Source: Macquaria australasica (Eukaryota; Chordata; Actinopteri; Centrarchiformes; Percichthyidae). From it: a stretch of 64,000 bases of DNA. Position 1 is the first letter of the stretch; each line of letters starts with the position of its first letter. This document shows, piece after piece, positions 25,281 through 36,480 of this stretch. The DNA lies in assembly GCA_005408345.1 (NCBI GenBank), contig SEMN01000177.1, forward strand, positions 856,433 to 920,432, given 5' to 3'. The notes beneath the pieces were generated by a model, which saw nothing but the letters and a program-made list of their open reading frames with translations, was not told where the DNA came from and did not search any database. A program made the position numbers and the translations under genes.

Positions 25281-25610
25281 CTGTTTAAAACCAAGCATCC
25301 AGCAGCTGTTTGAGATCACTGAATTGTTTTTCCTTTTCTTTTTAATTTTTTCTTCATTGCTCGTGCTCACCCCAACCCTCTCCCCCCTTCATCCCCACCT
25401 GCCTCTTCACCTACCAAAACACATTTCTTCTGTGGAGCCGTTTTGCATAAATTACCAAATCCCAACTTGCTATCACTTTGTCTCTGTGTGTCTGCATGAA
25501 TGACATTGATCGGGGCTGGAGACAATCAGAAGCAGACCTGCTGTGTTCGTCATAACAGGGTTGTGAGGGAAAAAAACTATATTTCAAATTAACTCAGGTG
25601 GAATGAAGTT

Positions 25611-25641
25611 TGCTGTGTGTGTGTCTGTGTGTGTGTGTGTG
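25611..25641. repeat. (TG)n microsatellite
   Basis: About 15 TG units with one C interruption. A purine-rich tract follows at 25785-25998. Confidence 0.9.
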
Positions 25642-25998
25642 AGCGATGTCGGCTGGATTTGCGAGACGAAACAAAGCTCACCTGCTGTACACTCCAAGTC
25701 TGCAAGATAGTCAAACGTACTCTAGTGGAAAAAGGTAATTGTCTGGCTGTCTCCTTGTCAGAGTCGTCGTCTGCTCGCAGACACACGACGAAGGAAAGAA
25801 GATGGAGGGAGAGAGAGAAAGAGAGGTAGAAGGAAAAAAAACCTGGTAAATAAAAAGAGGGACAGGGGAAATGTTCAAGAGAAACAGGCAAAGAAGAGAA
25901 AGTGGAGAAACAGAAAGGAAGGTCACAGACAATCAGCAGATTAAGGGCATAACATGTAGAGAAAGACATAAGGGGAGGTTTTAGTGAAGAGAAAAAAA

Positions 25999-26534
25999 AG
26001 ACCTGAGACAGTTCACGGTGCGAATGATGAATAATGTTGTACCAGCTGGGTGGAGTTTATTTCACAACAGGCCGTCTTGGAGCCCAGTGCGCTCACTCTG
26101 ACTCAGTGACTGAAAGTGGCCAATGACAAAAACATATTCTGTATGCATGTGTTGAGATTCTATTAGGTCTGTTGTGTCTCTGCAAACTGTGTGTGAATAC
26201 ACAGTTTGAAACTCATATGCATAGTGAGAATGTACAATCCAGAGAAAGATGCTTTATACTGTGTGCCAAAAACATAAAAAAAAAAAAACTGTGTGCGCTA
26301 TGCTAACACTTAACTGTTTGACTTTTAAAGCTAATTGTTATTTAAACTGGATCGGAGGCTCAATTAAACTTAACCTTACTATGTTTGGGGTTATATAAGT
26401 ACATCCTGACAATTAGGCGTGTTTCCTTCTAGCACAGGACCATGCCCTTAAGGAATGGAATTTATTAATTATAAGATTATTATTATTGTTGCATAACATG
26501 TGAGTAGCTCGATGGAGGGCATTTTAACCTGTTC
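25999..26534. other. Unassigned DNA
   Basis: An A-run lies at 26275-26288. GAATACACAGTTTGAAACTC and TGCAAACTGTGTGTGAATAC overlap near 26180-26215 as a small inverted repeat. No gene. Confidence 0.4.
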
Positions 26535-26725
26535 CAACATCCTTTTTCATGACTGCCTATCTTCAACTTCTTTCCGTCGTCCATTTTTTTCTGTCCTTCT
26601 ATTTTACTTCTTTCTCCTTCGCCATACATTTTAATCTGCCTTCAGTCCCTCCGTTCTTCCTTCCTTCCATCTTTGCGACACCTCCCTCCATCCTTCCACT
26701 CACTATATTCTTTCTTCATCACAGC
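26535..26725. repeat. Pyrimidine-rich tract
   Basis: C/T-biased plus strand (TTCTTTCC, CTTCCTTCC, CCCTCC). Its 63-codon frame is low complexity. Confidence 0.7.
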
Positions 26726-26787
26726 CGTACAGAGAAATGATCTTCACTGAGCAAACAGCTGTGTCTTAAAAGCCTAACAACACCAGC

Positions 26788-26788
<1 letters not shown>

Positions 26789-26824
<36 letters not shown>
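26789..26824. repeat. (GT)n(CG)n microsatellite
   Basis: About 15 GT units end in CGCGC; alternating purine-pyrimidine throughout, so a Z-DNA candidate. Confidence 0.95.
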
Positions 26825-26825
<1 letters not shown>

Positions 26826-27324
26826 TTGGGTGAGTGAGGCTAACGTCACGCTGAGCAGGTAAACAAGTGAGGTTGCTTGTTACGCATATGTATCTGTTAT
26901 CAAAAACCAATCATCGCTGCTATGAGAGAACTAATGGCACAGCGGCATTGACAGAAATATCAACTACACTAAATGCTCGCAGGTTCACAGGGCTGAGGTA
27001 AACACCCTGTACACGCCAGAACTCTTCAAATAACGACATAAACAGTCTTCATCAACATATCGTTCCTCCTGTCACTCAGAACCATGTAAAAGAAATGGCA
27101 TAAAATGAACATAAAATATACACAGGTGAAGGTTCATACATAGCTTTACTGAGGAGGATAAACAATATGGATCAGCTTATCACTCAGGTAGCAGTCATGA
27201 AATATGAAAATAATAGACACTGTGGATATAGAATTGGCATACTAGTCTTTGTATACCATGGCCATTTGCCACACCCAAAATGAGAGGCTGTGTTCAAAAT
27301 GTCATTCATGTTTCTAAAGTTTTG
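26825..27324. other. Unassigned DNA
   Basis: Nothing recognised except the T-rich run starting at 27327. Confidence 0.45.
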
Positions 27325-27440
27325 TTTTGCTTTTTTTTTTTTAGTTTTTTTTTTTTTAGCCAATTTAGAAATGTGTATTGTTCATGGTCATTCTGTAATA
27401 CGGGAATTAATAATTGAAACACATTTACACTTTGGGGGCA

Positions 27441-27884
27441 CCATACCAGTACTTTGCGAGTTTTTACTTCTTATCTTCCAAATCCTATAAACTCTACCTT
27501 TTTGCTGACCATGTTCAAATGCAGGTCATACAGGGGTAGATATTTGGATGTATTTTTCAAGCCATTTCTGGCATCCATTGGTTTCCATTTAATTCCAAAT
27601 TGTTTGAAAGTCAATTAGCAGACTCTTGAAACTTGCTTGAGCTGTGTAATCCATCACAGGGAATTATTGCTGTGCAGTGCCAGACTTTTCAAATCAAACT
27701 ACACTTAATCTGATGGATTGCACGAATCAAATAAGGTTAAGAGTCTGCCAAGTGATTTTCAATACTGAACGTACAGAAATGAATGGAAATCAATGGCTAG
27801 GAAAAAGTAAACTCACATTGTGGGTAGCTGTTTTGTAAAAAGTAGGTAGTAAATGGGCCAAAATATGCAAAACCACTGGTATTA
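27441..27884. mobile_element. Palindromic MITE, about 440 bp
   Basis: The two halves are imperfect reverse complements over most of their length. ATACCAGTACTTTGC (left) pairs with ATACCAGTGGTTTTGC (right, reversed). CCATTGGTTTCCATTTA pairs with CCATTGATTTCCATTCA. TTAGCAGACTCTTGAAAC pairs with TTGGCAGACTCTTAAC. TGTGTAATCCATCAC pairs with CGTGCAATCCATCAG near the centre. It has no coding capacity. A diverged partial copy seems to lie at 42095-42245. Confidence 0.8.
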
Positions 27885-27984
27885 TCCTATAAATATTACT
27901 TAGAAATACTTTGAGTGAATCTAATAATCCACCAATATTAATAGAAGTTATATAATTGAATATGGCATGTAAAATAAATTAATA

Positions 27985-29550
27985 GATTTTCATTGTTATG
28001 CAGATGATACCCAATTATATTTATCGATCAAGCCAGATGAAACCAATCAATTAGCTAAACTTCAAACATGCCTTAAGGACATAAAAACCTGGATGACCTG
28101 CAATTTTCTGATGTTAAACTCAGACAAAACCGAAGTTATTGTACTTGATCCCGAACACCTTCGAAACACATTATCTAAAGATATAGTTTCTCTAGATGGC
28201 ATTGCCCTGGCCTCCAGCGAAACCGTAAGGAATCTTGGAGTTACCTTTGATCAGGATATGTCCTTTAACTCCCACATAAAACAAACTTCAAGACTGCCTT
28301 TTTTCATTTACGTAACATTGCAAAAATCAGGCACATCCTATCTCAAAAAGATGCAGAAAACTAGTCCATGCATTTGTTACGTCTAGGCTGGACTATTGCA
28401 ACTCTCTATTATCAGGCTGCCCCAATAAATCCCTTAAGACTCTCCAGCTGATTCAGAATGCTGCGGCACGTTTACTGACAAGAACCAGAAAAAGAGAACA
28501 TATTTCTCCAATATTAGCTTCTCTACACTGGCTCCCTGTAAAATCTAGAATATAATTTAAAATCCTTCTCTTCACCTTCAAAGCCCTAATTGGTCAGGCA
28601 CCATCATATCTTAAAGAGCTCATAGTACCCTATTACCCCACTAGAGCACTGCGCTCCCAGAATGCAGGGTTCCTTGTGGTTCCTAGAGTCTCTAAAAGTA
28701 GAATGGGAGCCAGAACCTTCAGCTATCAAGCTCCTCTCCTGTGGAACCAGATCCCAGTTTGTGTACGGGAGGCGGACAACCTCCTCACATTTAAGAGTAG
28801 GCTTAAGACTTTCCTCTTTGATAAAGCTTATAGTGGGGCTGACTCAGGTGACCCCTGAGCCCCCCCTTAGTTATGCTGCTATAGGCCTAGACTGCCGGGG
28901 GACTTCCTATGATGCACTGAGCTCCTTTCTCCTCCTCTTCCTCTCCATCTGTACGCCCTCATATCCCATCAATGCTTGTTATTAATTCAACTTCTTCCCG
29001 TAGTTGTATGCTTTCTCTCCTCTCTCTCTCTCTCTCTCTCCCCTTCTGTTGCTTTCTGCAGGTATTTCTGCCTCCTGAGCTATAGAGTCTGGGTCTGTGG
29101 TTGCTGCCGCCTGCTGCCCCCGTGCTCCTGCTCTGCACCCGCTGCTGCTATTGCTGTTGTTGCTCTTGTTATTAGTATTGCTATTATAGTGTTGCTCTTA
29201 GTGTTGTTTCTGTTGGTGTTAACATCAATGCCATTACCACAGCTATTGCTTTACATCCCTATGTGGAACTGTATTGTGCTGCTGTATGTTCTCTTTCCTC
29301 CTGCTCCCCCTCCCCTTCAACCCAACCGGTCGAGGCAGATGACCGCCCACCTTGAGCCTGGTTCTGCTCAAGGTTTCTACCTGTTAAAAGGGAGTTTTTC
29401 CTTGCCACTGTCGCATAGTGCTTGCTCATGGTGGGAACTGTTGGGTCTCTAAAGAGTCGGTCTAGATTTTGCTCTATTCGAAAAAGTGCCCTGAGATAAC
29501 TTTGTTACGATATGGCGCTATATAAATAAAACTGAATTGAATTGAATTAA
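27985..29550 (+). mobile_element. 5'-truncated LINE (CR1/L2/Rex-like superfamily)
   Basis: The best-preserved retroelement in the window. It starts inside the reverse-transcriptase domain, keeps the C-terminal region to a natural stop at 28856-28858, and then has a 3'-UTR of about 690 bp with a CT-rich run (29017-29041). The 3' tail is ACTATATAAATAAAACTGAATT-like, ending in tandem TGAAT/GAATT units (29530-29548). LINEs of this group use such short tail repeats and are usually 5'-truncated on insertion. A second, antisense copy of the same tail is at 37079-37172. The clade assignment is from memory of fish L2/Rex-type tails and is not certain. Confidence 0.85.
27988..28858 (+). pseudogene. LINE reverse transcriptase, C-terminal fragment with YADD box
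   Basis: Reverse transcriptases copy the element's RNA into DNA at a nicked target; the two Asp of the YADD box bind catalytic metal. FHCYADDTQLYLSI is encoded at 27988-28029 with YADD at 27997-28008. Then come LMLNSDKTEVIVL and NLGVTFDQDMSFNSHIK, the usual post-catalytic blocks. Near 28290-28300 the frame shifts: the ORF at 28093-28386 ends in unrelated residues, while LDYCNSLLSG, IQNAAARLLT and SILASLHWLPV-type blocks continue in another frame. An in-frame TAA at about 28553 breaks the domain again. The last part, ending FLFDKAYSGADSGDP, is open to 28858. The endonuclease and most of the palm/fingers are missing, so it is dead. Confidence 0.9.
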
Positions 29551-30393
29551 AATATCCTTATTTTATAGGAATTAATGGATTATTGGAATTAGGTGGTTCT
29601 TCATCCATAGTTTAGGTTGGTGAAGAACAACTGTATTATTTTACCTTGAAATAGGTCAAGTGCTGATGCTCCTGAATTTAACCAATTTCTGTACAGATGG
29701 GTCAAGGGGATTTTAAGCAACACTGGTGCTGGATCACAACCAACAATGGCCAGGTGCTGTGAAGGGCTGTGAATATTTGAGACTGTTTAAGCATGAATAG
29801 GTGAGGTCCTTTGAAAGATTCTTCTGAGGTAGAATTGAGACATTAGTTTTCCTTCACCTTTAGAATATGTGCAGCCTTTTGTGCAAACAAGTTTTCAATA
29901 TATTTTCTGTTAAGTAATTGAAAGTTTGTCTCAAGCTCTCTGCTTGGTTTTCTGGAGTAGGTGAATGTTAAGGGTTATATTATTCTGTATAAATCATCAC
30001 ACTTTCTTTTGATTTCTTCCCGTCTCATCTTCATCTCTTGATACTTTTTACATTTACTTTACTCAACGATTTCTATTCTCTGTCTTCATCTTTATTCTAA
30101 TCACCGTGTCTTCTTTCTTTTTGTATTTCCTCTCCCTGACCCCTGCTCTCTCTTACATTCTTCATCTTTCTCTCTTCCTACAACCATCTCTCACTTTACC
30201 CTCCCCACTACAATTTGAAATCTTGTGTTGTGGTGCTTAGCATTGAGTTGGATTGTAATTAGTGAGTGCAGCGAGGTCATATCAAAGCTAATATTGGTGG
30301 AAAAGTAGAAAAGTCACTAAAGCACTGTAAAGCTGAACATGTGGCAGGTAAACTAAATCACAAACATGGTGACCATTTGTTTAAAGGCAGACA
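29551..30393. other. Unassigned DNA with a pyrimidine-rich patch
   Basis: The plus strand is C/T-biased at about 30000-30215. No gene or element is recognised. Confidence 0.5.
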
Positions 30394-30395
30394 TC

Positions 30396-30427
30396 TATCC
30401 ATCCATCCATCCATCCATCCATCCATC
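30396..30427. repeat. (ATCC)n microsatellite
   Basis: Eight ATCC units. GATG/ATCC tails are left by some RTE/Rex3-type retroelements, but no element body is seen next to it. Confidence 0.95.
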
Positions 30428-30445
30428 TAAGAAAACAAGATTGAT

Positions 30446-30992
30446 GGTGTGTCTCAATTCAGATACTTCCGTTAGTACACTGTGAACACTATGTATTTAC
30501 TTGTGTAGTGCGTGAACTTTGACAGGGTAGTGTTGTCTCAAATCGAACACGGCCGCTTTGCACTTAATGGAAATGACGATCACAACATTTGACCGCTTCT
30601 TCTTCTACTTTTTAATGGTGAATTGCAACCTCCAACATTTGACCACAATTGTTGCCTGCCAAAATATCTGCCAGCTTGTTTGCTCACTTGACTTCAATTA
30701 AATTTTATTAAAAATGAACGTACTTTTACTTTTAGTGCGGTGTTCACCGTAAAAATAGCCAAACGCGGCAGCCATTTTCATAGGTTGGTGGTCTCTCCCT
30801 CCCTTCCTGCTACATAGTCAAGATGGTGACCATTGAGGGTGAGAAGCGTGCAGCGTTCTACGCTCAACTTTTTGACAGTTATGAGTACACCATCCAGGTA
30901 CTCATAGTACACTGCATTTTGCCATAATTGTCAGTGTGAATGCACTTAAAATAGCAACTGTAAGTTTGGAAGAATGCAAATTGAGACACAGT
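30446..30992. mobile_element. Inverted-repeat element (hAT-like MITE), about 545 bp
   Basis: The left end GTGTGTCTCAATTCAGATAC-TTCC matches the reverse complement of the right end, CTGTGTCTCAATTTGCATTC-TTCC. The interior is non-coding and includes repeated AACATTTGACC words (30585, 30637). The TGTGTCTCAATT terminus is one I associate with hAT-like fish MITEs. No 8-bp target duplication can be confirmed. Its right edge almost touches the repeat starting at 30997. Confidence 0.75.
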
Positions 30993-30996
30993 TTAA

Positions 30997-31184
30997 GAGT
31001 CTATAGCCACACTTGCTGCTCTGTTAGGCTGTACTTAGGCATAGTGGTGCAAAATGGTCACATCAGCATGCTAACATGCTCACAGTGACAATGCTAACAG
31101 TCTGATGTTTAGCAGGTATAATGTTTACCATGCTCATGAGCATTATAACCTTTGCCAGTTAGCACTAAACACAAAGTACAGATG
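30997..31184 (+). repeat. Teleost interspersed repeat ('CATGCTAACATGCT' type), copy 1
   Basis: GTCTATAGCCACACTTGCTG, CATCAGCATGCTAACATGCT, GATGTTTAGCAGGTATAATG, TTTACCATGCTCATGAG and TAGCACTAAACACAAAGTAC appear in order. The same chain, more decayed, occurs at 60216-60382 on the same strand. I recall this as one of the most abundant percomorph repeats. Confidence 0.8.
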
Positions 31185-32930
31185 GGAAACCTGTTTGGAA
31201 ACATCTACATTTATTACTATTTGTTTCACCACACTACACTTCAAAAAATCAATTTCTTACCCGTCAATAAGAATGTCAAGACTATTCCTTTAAATAATTG
31301 ATTGAACTTGATGAACAGATCAAATCAACATGACAATAAAATCTGAATGATAAGCCACAGATAGAAAATAATCAGTATTATTCTAAAAGTGACTTGGGCC
31401 TCTATGCTACGTTTACCCAATGTCAGTGAAATCTTCACTCTCTTAGACTGCTAGTGACACACACTGGTTGACACATCAGGTGTCACTTACATACATGGTT
31501 TTATAAGCAAGCAGTAAGCCGTCACCCTTTATGGACCTCCAGAATCATGTCACTATCTTACATTAAAGCCTGGAAAAGGTCAGGCCACTAATGGCATAAT
31601 TCCTTTCTCTTTTTAATACAATAACTCCTTCCTGTGTTTAAATGCGTTTATATAAGCTCCTGTCCTGATGCTGTGCATGTGTCTTTAATCCCCAATGACA
31701 GTTGTTTTAAAGCATCTGTGCCATTGTATAACTATAGCTGATTTCATGTAATATCCTCTTAGAACCAATTTTGGTTGCTATGATGATAAACTGGATCATT
31801 GTGATGTTCAGTTTCATGTCAGCTGAAAAGATGCAATGTTCTTATCAAGGTGAGCGGAACTCATGTCCACCATGACTTACAGTGAAGACACAACGTAATA
31901 TTTATCTCTGGATGGTAAAAATACATCAGTTTTACATGGAATTTGAGGCATCTAAAGCATTTTATATGTGGTGTGAAGCGGAAAGCCCCTTCACACGGTT
32001 TTTCCTTCAACACTAATGCACAGAGAGCCAACTTTGCTCTGCACTTTTGCCCTAGCTGTGCATGTTTTATAGTACTATACAGCAAGAAAGACAACTGAGA
32101 CAAAACTCTGCTTTCTTCTCTTCTCAGACGATAATTAAACATGGCAGCCATCCTAAGTGTGATGTTTACAAGTACAGGTCCACTGGGAACCCGTCTTCGC
32201 AGCGCTGGCCTCATTTTCTTATTTTCAGTTTAAAATGATCTTCTGTGGTGCTTTCTCAACAGCCTGGCAAAGTTTAAGTGAAAATATGTCCACTTTCACA
32301 TACAGTGCAGCGTGGCACACACTCGGTAACAATAGCACCACCGATCAGCATTTCCCAAAAGAGCACTGTTTAGCGCTACAAGCTAAACAAGGACACACAA
32401 AGTCCAGAGTCACAGACACAAAGCGGCCCACACAGCTGAGCAGTACCGATGGCAGGAGGCGAGTCAATGATCCTGATTCAGTATGTTGTCTGTAGACTTT
32501 CCTAACAGCCACTAATGAGGTAATAAAATAACAAACGAATGGAGGAGTGTGACATTGTGTTACTTTCTGGATTAATCAAGGTCTTTGTATCAAAAAGAGG
32601 TACACAGTGGACATATGTTACCAACCATAATTGAGCAATGTTCGTTTTAGGGGTGTATCTAGCTATTCTAATTCAAAGGGACTAAGTGTTTTGACAGTGT
32701 TTTGAAACTGCAATAATAAAGATCTCTCATTATGCCCAAGACTATAAGCCCAGTTTCTTGGGTTTACAGAATTCCACAGGACAGTTAGCCCACGGTTTAA
32801 ATACTGTGAAAAAAAGTATTTTTCATTAAGCCAGCATGGCAGATACAGAGGAGGGGAGAGACACAGGAGAGAGAAGAAGGCTGGATTGCATTCATTCACT
32901 CTAGTGGTCTTCAATTAATCTGTGCTCTAA
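31185..32930. other. Unassigned DNA
   Basis: Mixed composition. Open frames up to 117 codons (31861-32214, minus) show no recognisable domain. No element ends found. Confidence 0.45.
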
Positions 32931-33300
32931 CAAGAAGCGCAGAAAGAAAAAAAAACAGGCTTTGTCTGTTTCAACAAACAATAAGCATCTTAAAAACATG
33001 ATGACTCATCACTTCTGTCTTGACTTTCATCCTCCTCATCCACAGTTTGTATTCAAGCCTCGTCAGCACACTGGGGGGTAAAACAATGGCGGCAGTTGTG
33101 TGTCATTTGAAAAAAAAAAAGAAAGGCAGAATCCCCTTAAGGGGACGCAGTGACATTTACAACCACAATCCCCTCAATGGTTTTAGCTTAGCTCCGAATC
33201 TCACTTTAAAACCCAAGCACAGGCTCATCCCTTAAAACAGATCTGAGCATTTAGAGAAAGACAAAGTAGCGCAAAGTGGATAATTGTACAAACAAAAAGA
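32931..33300. other. Unassigned DNA, partly regulatory in texture
   Basis: ACAAACAATAAGCATC and TGATGACTCATCAC (AP-1-like TGACTCA at 33002-33008) stand in non-repetitive sequence. Too weak to call an element. A purine-rich patch follows at 33290-33360. Confidence 0.35.
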
Positions 33301-33404
33301 GGGTGAATGGAGGAGAGGAAAGGGGGTGGAAAGAGATAAAGAGAGAGAAAGTGAAAATCCTCCACTTAGCTTTGTTTACAGTGCGTCAAAAACCTTCTGT
33401 CCGT

Positions 33405-33580
33405 TTAATCTGTTAAGCGCGTGGGTATTGTCTGGCTATCATCTAAAAAGGATGGCGTAATTCTTTCCCCCCTTCTTACCCTATACTGCTCTTTTGCATT
33501 GCCACAAAGGAGCTTAGTCTAAGCAGTTAAAAAGGCCGCTCTAAGCCATAAGTGTGCCTGCAGCATCCATTATATGATGT
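33405..33580. promoter_or_regulatory. Weak candidate conserved non-coding element
   Basis: GTTTAATCTGTTAAGCGC, GATGGCGTAATTC, TTTGCATTGCCACAAAGG and CAGTTAAAAAGGCCGC occur in repeat-free DNA directly after a purine tract. Texture only. Confidence 0.25.
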
Positions 33581-33702
33581 CGTTAAAGGGATACTGTGTC
33601 AGTGAAGCGTCCGTCTGCCACGCTAAGGGACAGCTGACCCAAAAACACTCCTATTGTGTTAAGCTGTATTTAACCTCATCTGTGGGGGCCGGAGTGGGTA
33701 TG

Positions 33703-33725
33703 TGTGTGTGTGTGTGTGTGTGTGT
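33703..33725. repeat. (TG)n microsatellite
   Basis: About 11 TG units, with more at 33740-33750. Confidence 0.9.
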
Positions 33726-33847
33726 ACATATTAAAGTTTTGTGTGTGTGTAGGAGTCTGCTGTTGTGTTTAACTATTCTTAAGGGCTCAGAGTTTGTGTG
33801 TGCATGTTCAAGTCCCTAAAACCCTTTTGGCTTCCACTTTTTTGTTA

Positions 33848-33881
33848 TGTGTGTGTGTGTGTGTGTGTGGGAGGGGGGGCT
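33848..33881. repeat. (TG)n followed by a G-run
   Basis: About ten TG units, then GGGAGGGGGGG. Confidence 0.9.
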
Positions 33882-34379
33882 TTACATGTTAATGCAAGTG
33901 TAAATGCCACAGTGCATATCAGCTTGCACATTTGTTTCCATGCATGCATGTGTGTACTTTCATATGGATATACTGCACGTCCATGCTTTAATTTGAGTGC
34001 AACTGTTGTAAGTTAATGTTTTTTTGTTGTTGTTGTGTGTGATTTTATCGTCTACATGCTGGAGTCTATTTCAAGTATTTGTGTGCTTGCAGTATTTATT
34101 CACTGCTTCAGCAGTTCAGCCTTGTTATGACTGTGATTGTGTTTATGTGTGTGCCTCTAAGCCTTTTCCCTCACTGTAATACTGCTTCTTAAGAGTTCAG
34201 AGTGGCCCATTTGTCACCTCGCCCAGTATGTGAGGAGCAGATTGGCACTGAAACCACCTCTATGTCTGGCAAATAGCTCTGTCTGGGGCACTGCTGTTGC
34301 TGTAGCAGGCTGCGTGTTAGATAACTAGCATTATCATAAATGTGACAAAGTAGAATATGGAGCAGCTTTAAACCTGCAA
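33882..34379. other. TG-rich then unassigned DNA
   Basis: Scattered TGTG words to about 34160; no gene. The end (34330-34379) may extend the repeat that follows. Confidence 0.4.
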
Positions 34380-34790
34380 TAGCTGATTTTTTTACAAGTT
34401 GTGAACACACCAATGATATATCACCACCTTTTAAATTGATAGGGCAAACTTGTTAGCAAACAGTTGCTTATTTACACATCCAGCAGTTATGAAGATACAT
34501 TATCATTCATTTAGAGTCTTGTTTCTGACCACTCGATGAATGTAAGTCCAATATTCACACTCTTTTAGCTCTGTTTATGGTCTACAGTATAGTGACTGCT
34601 GAGGGAAATATCTGGCTCTTTAGCTGCTAAATGCTCCACTACATGTACTGCATGTTCCCTCAGCTGTGTATTTGTGCTATTTGGTGCTGAGCAGTTGGTG
34701 TACAGTGAGTTTTTAGAGCATTTTCTCTGAAAACAGCTGCCTGTTGCGGCCGAAAACAACGCTATTATAGAAATGTAGTCAGTTTTAACT
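34380..34790 (-). repeat. Interspersed repeat, fuller copy (partner of 14340-14595)
   Basis: The minus strand carries TTCGGCCGCAACAGGCAGCT, then TAGCAGCTAAAGAGCCAGAT-ATTTCCCTCAGCAGT, AGAGTGTGAATATTGGACTT, ACATTCATCGAGTGG and AAGTTTGCCCTATCAATTTA, ending in GATATATCATTGGTGTGTTC. The order agrees with the plus-strand copy at 14340-14595 and with a fish repeat I remember. No coding capacity. Confidence 0.72.
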
Positions 34791-34861
34791 ACAACACTCC
34801 AGACTAGTTTAGTAGACTGGTAAAATAGACTTTAAACTAATATAAAAGAGGGCAACACACT

Positions 34862-34935
34862 TTACAATACATTAATTTGGCTGATGCAGATCCAAAGTGA
34901 CTTACAGTAAGTTCATTTAATTATAGGAACAAGAC
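34862..34935 (+). repeat. Conserved-core repeat fragment (GGCTGATGC...CTTACA)
   Basis: ACTTTACAATACATTAATTT then GGCTGATGCAGATCCAAAGT and GACTTACAGTAAG. The same core in reverse orientation is at 49013-49062. I associate the TTTGGCAGATGCTTTTATCC core with very widespread fish repeats, possibly SINE-derived. Confidence 0.6.
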
Positions 34936-36299
34936 CTAGACCCTTAAAGCGAGACTTGTTGCAATAAAATGAGACCATTCCTGATCTGATTAGACTGAGT
35001 ATAATTTGGACCTGGTCCGGCTCAGGTCCCAGGTTGGATGGGCCATGAAGACCTTTAGTGCACCTATTCTTTTGCGTGTCCTATTTCCCAGCATCGATAC
35101 GTTCAGAAAATCCAGAATTGGCACATCCTGGCTACTTCTTCTGTCTGCTGTGTGCTACTGATGTAAAATTATTTGATGCCATTCGACAATCCGACAAGCA
35201 GTTTGGTTAAAGCAGACTGAAACCTTAAGTCCACATGGTTCTCAATACAACATTTTGGTACATGTATGTGAGTTCACAGTTATCATTCAAATGTAAACTG
35301 TGTTTACGATATAATTAGCGCTTTTTAAACCTCAATACTGCCATAAAGAAGACCCATCATTACACTGGCTTTGCTTATTTACACTGAACCAAACAACGCT
35401 AGCATAATGCTCCCCCAGTGTGTGATTTGTAGATAGCATGCCGTCGTTCAGGTGTGATGTGTAACACAACAGCATCAGCGTCTAGTGTGATGTATAAAAT
35501 ACACGGCGTGGATCTTGTACTCTGCTCAGAGGGTAAGGAGCTCCCAGACCTTGTTGTCTCCCCAATTCGCAGACATTTACTGTTGCAGTGCTGTTTTTTT
35601 GCTGTGCTGTTTTGCTGCTGTAACGATTTTGCTCCGAGGGATCTTTAGTCTTACTATTCATGAATAACTTTTTAAAAAAGAGCATTACAAAAAACATAAT
35701 TCAGTTTAATTCAGGGAAACTATTCAACATTCATTCTGGAGGGTATAAAGGTTCCATAATTTGTTTTGTGTAATATCAATCAAGCTGTATGAGAGTATAT
35801 TACACTTCTTTCAAATGGAAGACATTAATTATGGAATATAACCCTTAATGGAATCAGTGGTATATTTTTAATAAAATGAGTAGCTAATTAAATGTTGAGT
35901 TTTCGGTTATACTATTATGGATATTAGTCTTTAGTGACAAATCCTTTTACCTGTGACAGGGCAAAAACGGTCTTTTAAAATGCACCAAAACAAATAGGCC
36001 TAATCTACTGGGCAAAGTGGGACATGAGCAAACACGACTGGTTTGTCTTAAATGAGCACAATACATCACACTCAGAATGGAATGGAGGAAAACACACCTA
36101 TCTCACCCCTTCAGGAGACCTTCAGTAATGAGTCTGCTTTGATTTTATTATACCATTGCTCTTTGTCTTCACCTCTGTCCTACTCATTTTATCCTGCTGA
36201 GAAAGAAGGGACGTCAGGGAGGGGGGAAAAAGAGTGTGGGGGGGTGAGATGTAAAGGAGACTGCACTTTGAACATTAGCTTAAACCAAACCCATACCTA
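34936..36299. other. Unassigned DNA
   Basis: No gene or element recognised. A G-rich patch lies at 36215-36248. Confidence 0.45.
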
Positions 36300-36302
36300 T
36301 CA

Positions 36303-36480
36303 AAGACCACATTTACACCTGGCATTAACAGGTGACCTGTGTTTGGATGCATTATATACAGTATATAATGAAATCTGATCAGGACAGTTTGCATTTACTG
36401 CACACCTGGTATTTCTAAGCATCCCCCTTATCTCTGTTCTGCCTGCAGTGTGCCTGGATCTCAATATGCAAATGCAAAGA
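36303..36480 (+). repeat. Diverged end of the 14610-15137 element family
   Basis: ACATTTACACCTGGCATTAA matches the terminal block TTTACACCTGGCATYAACAT of the element at 14610, with GCACACCTGGTATTTC further on at 36400. The matching right end cannot be placed, so this is a decayed copy. Confidence 0.5.

Noticed and set aside
25063..25503. 146-codon Cys/Val-rich frame
   Set aside because: Derived from TG-rich low-complexity DNA; no motif or conserved pattern.
28976..29452. 158-codon frame, the longest in the window
   Set aside because: It lies in the 3'-UTR of a LINE after the natural stop of the reverse transcriptase; runs of Leu, Ser and Ala reflect CT- and GCT-rich sequence.
30396..30427. 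Rex3-type retroelement tail from the (ATCC)n run
   Set aside because: No element body lies on either side; a plain tetranucleotide repeat is enough.
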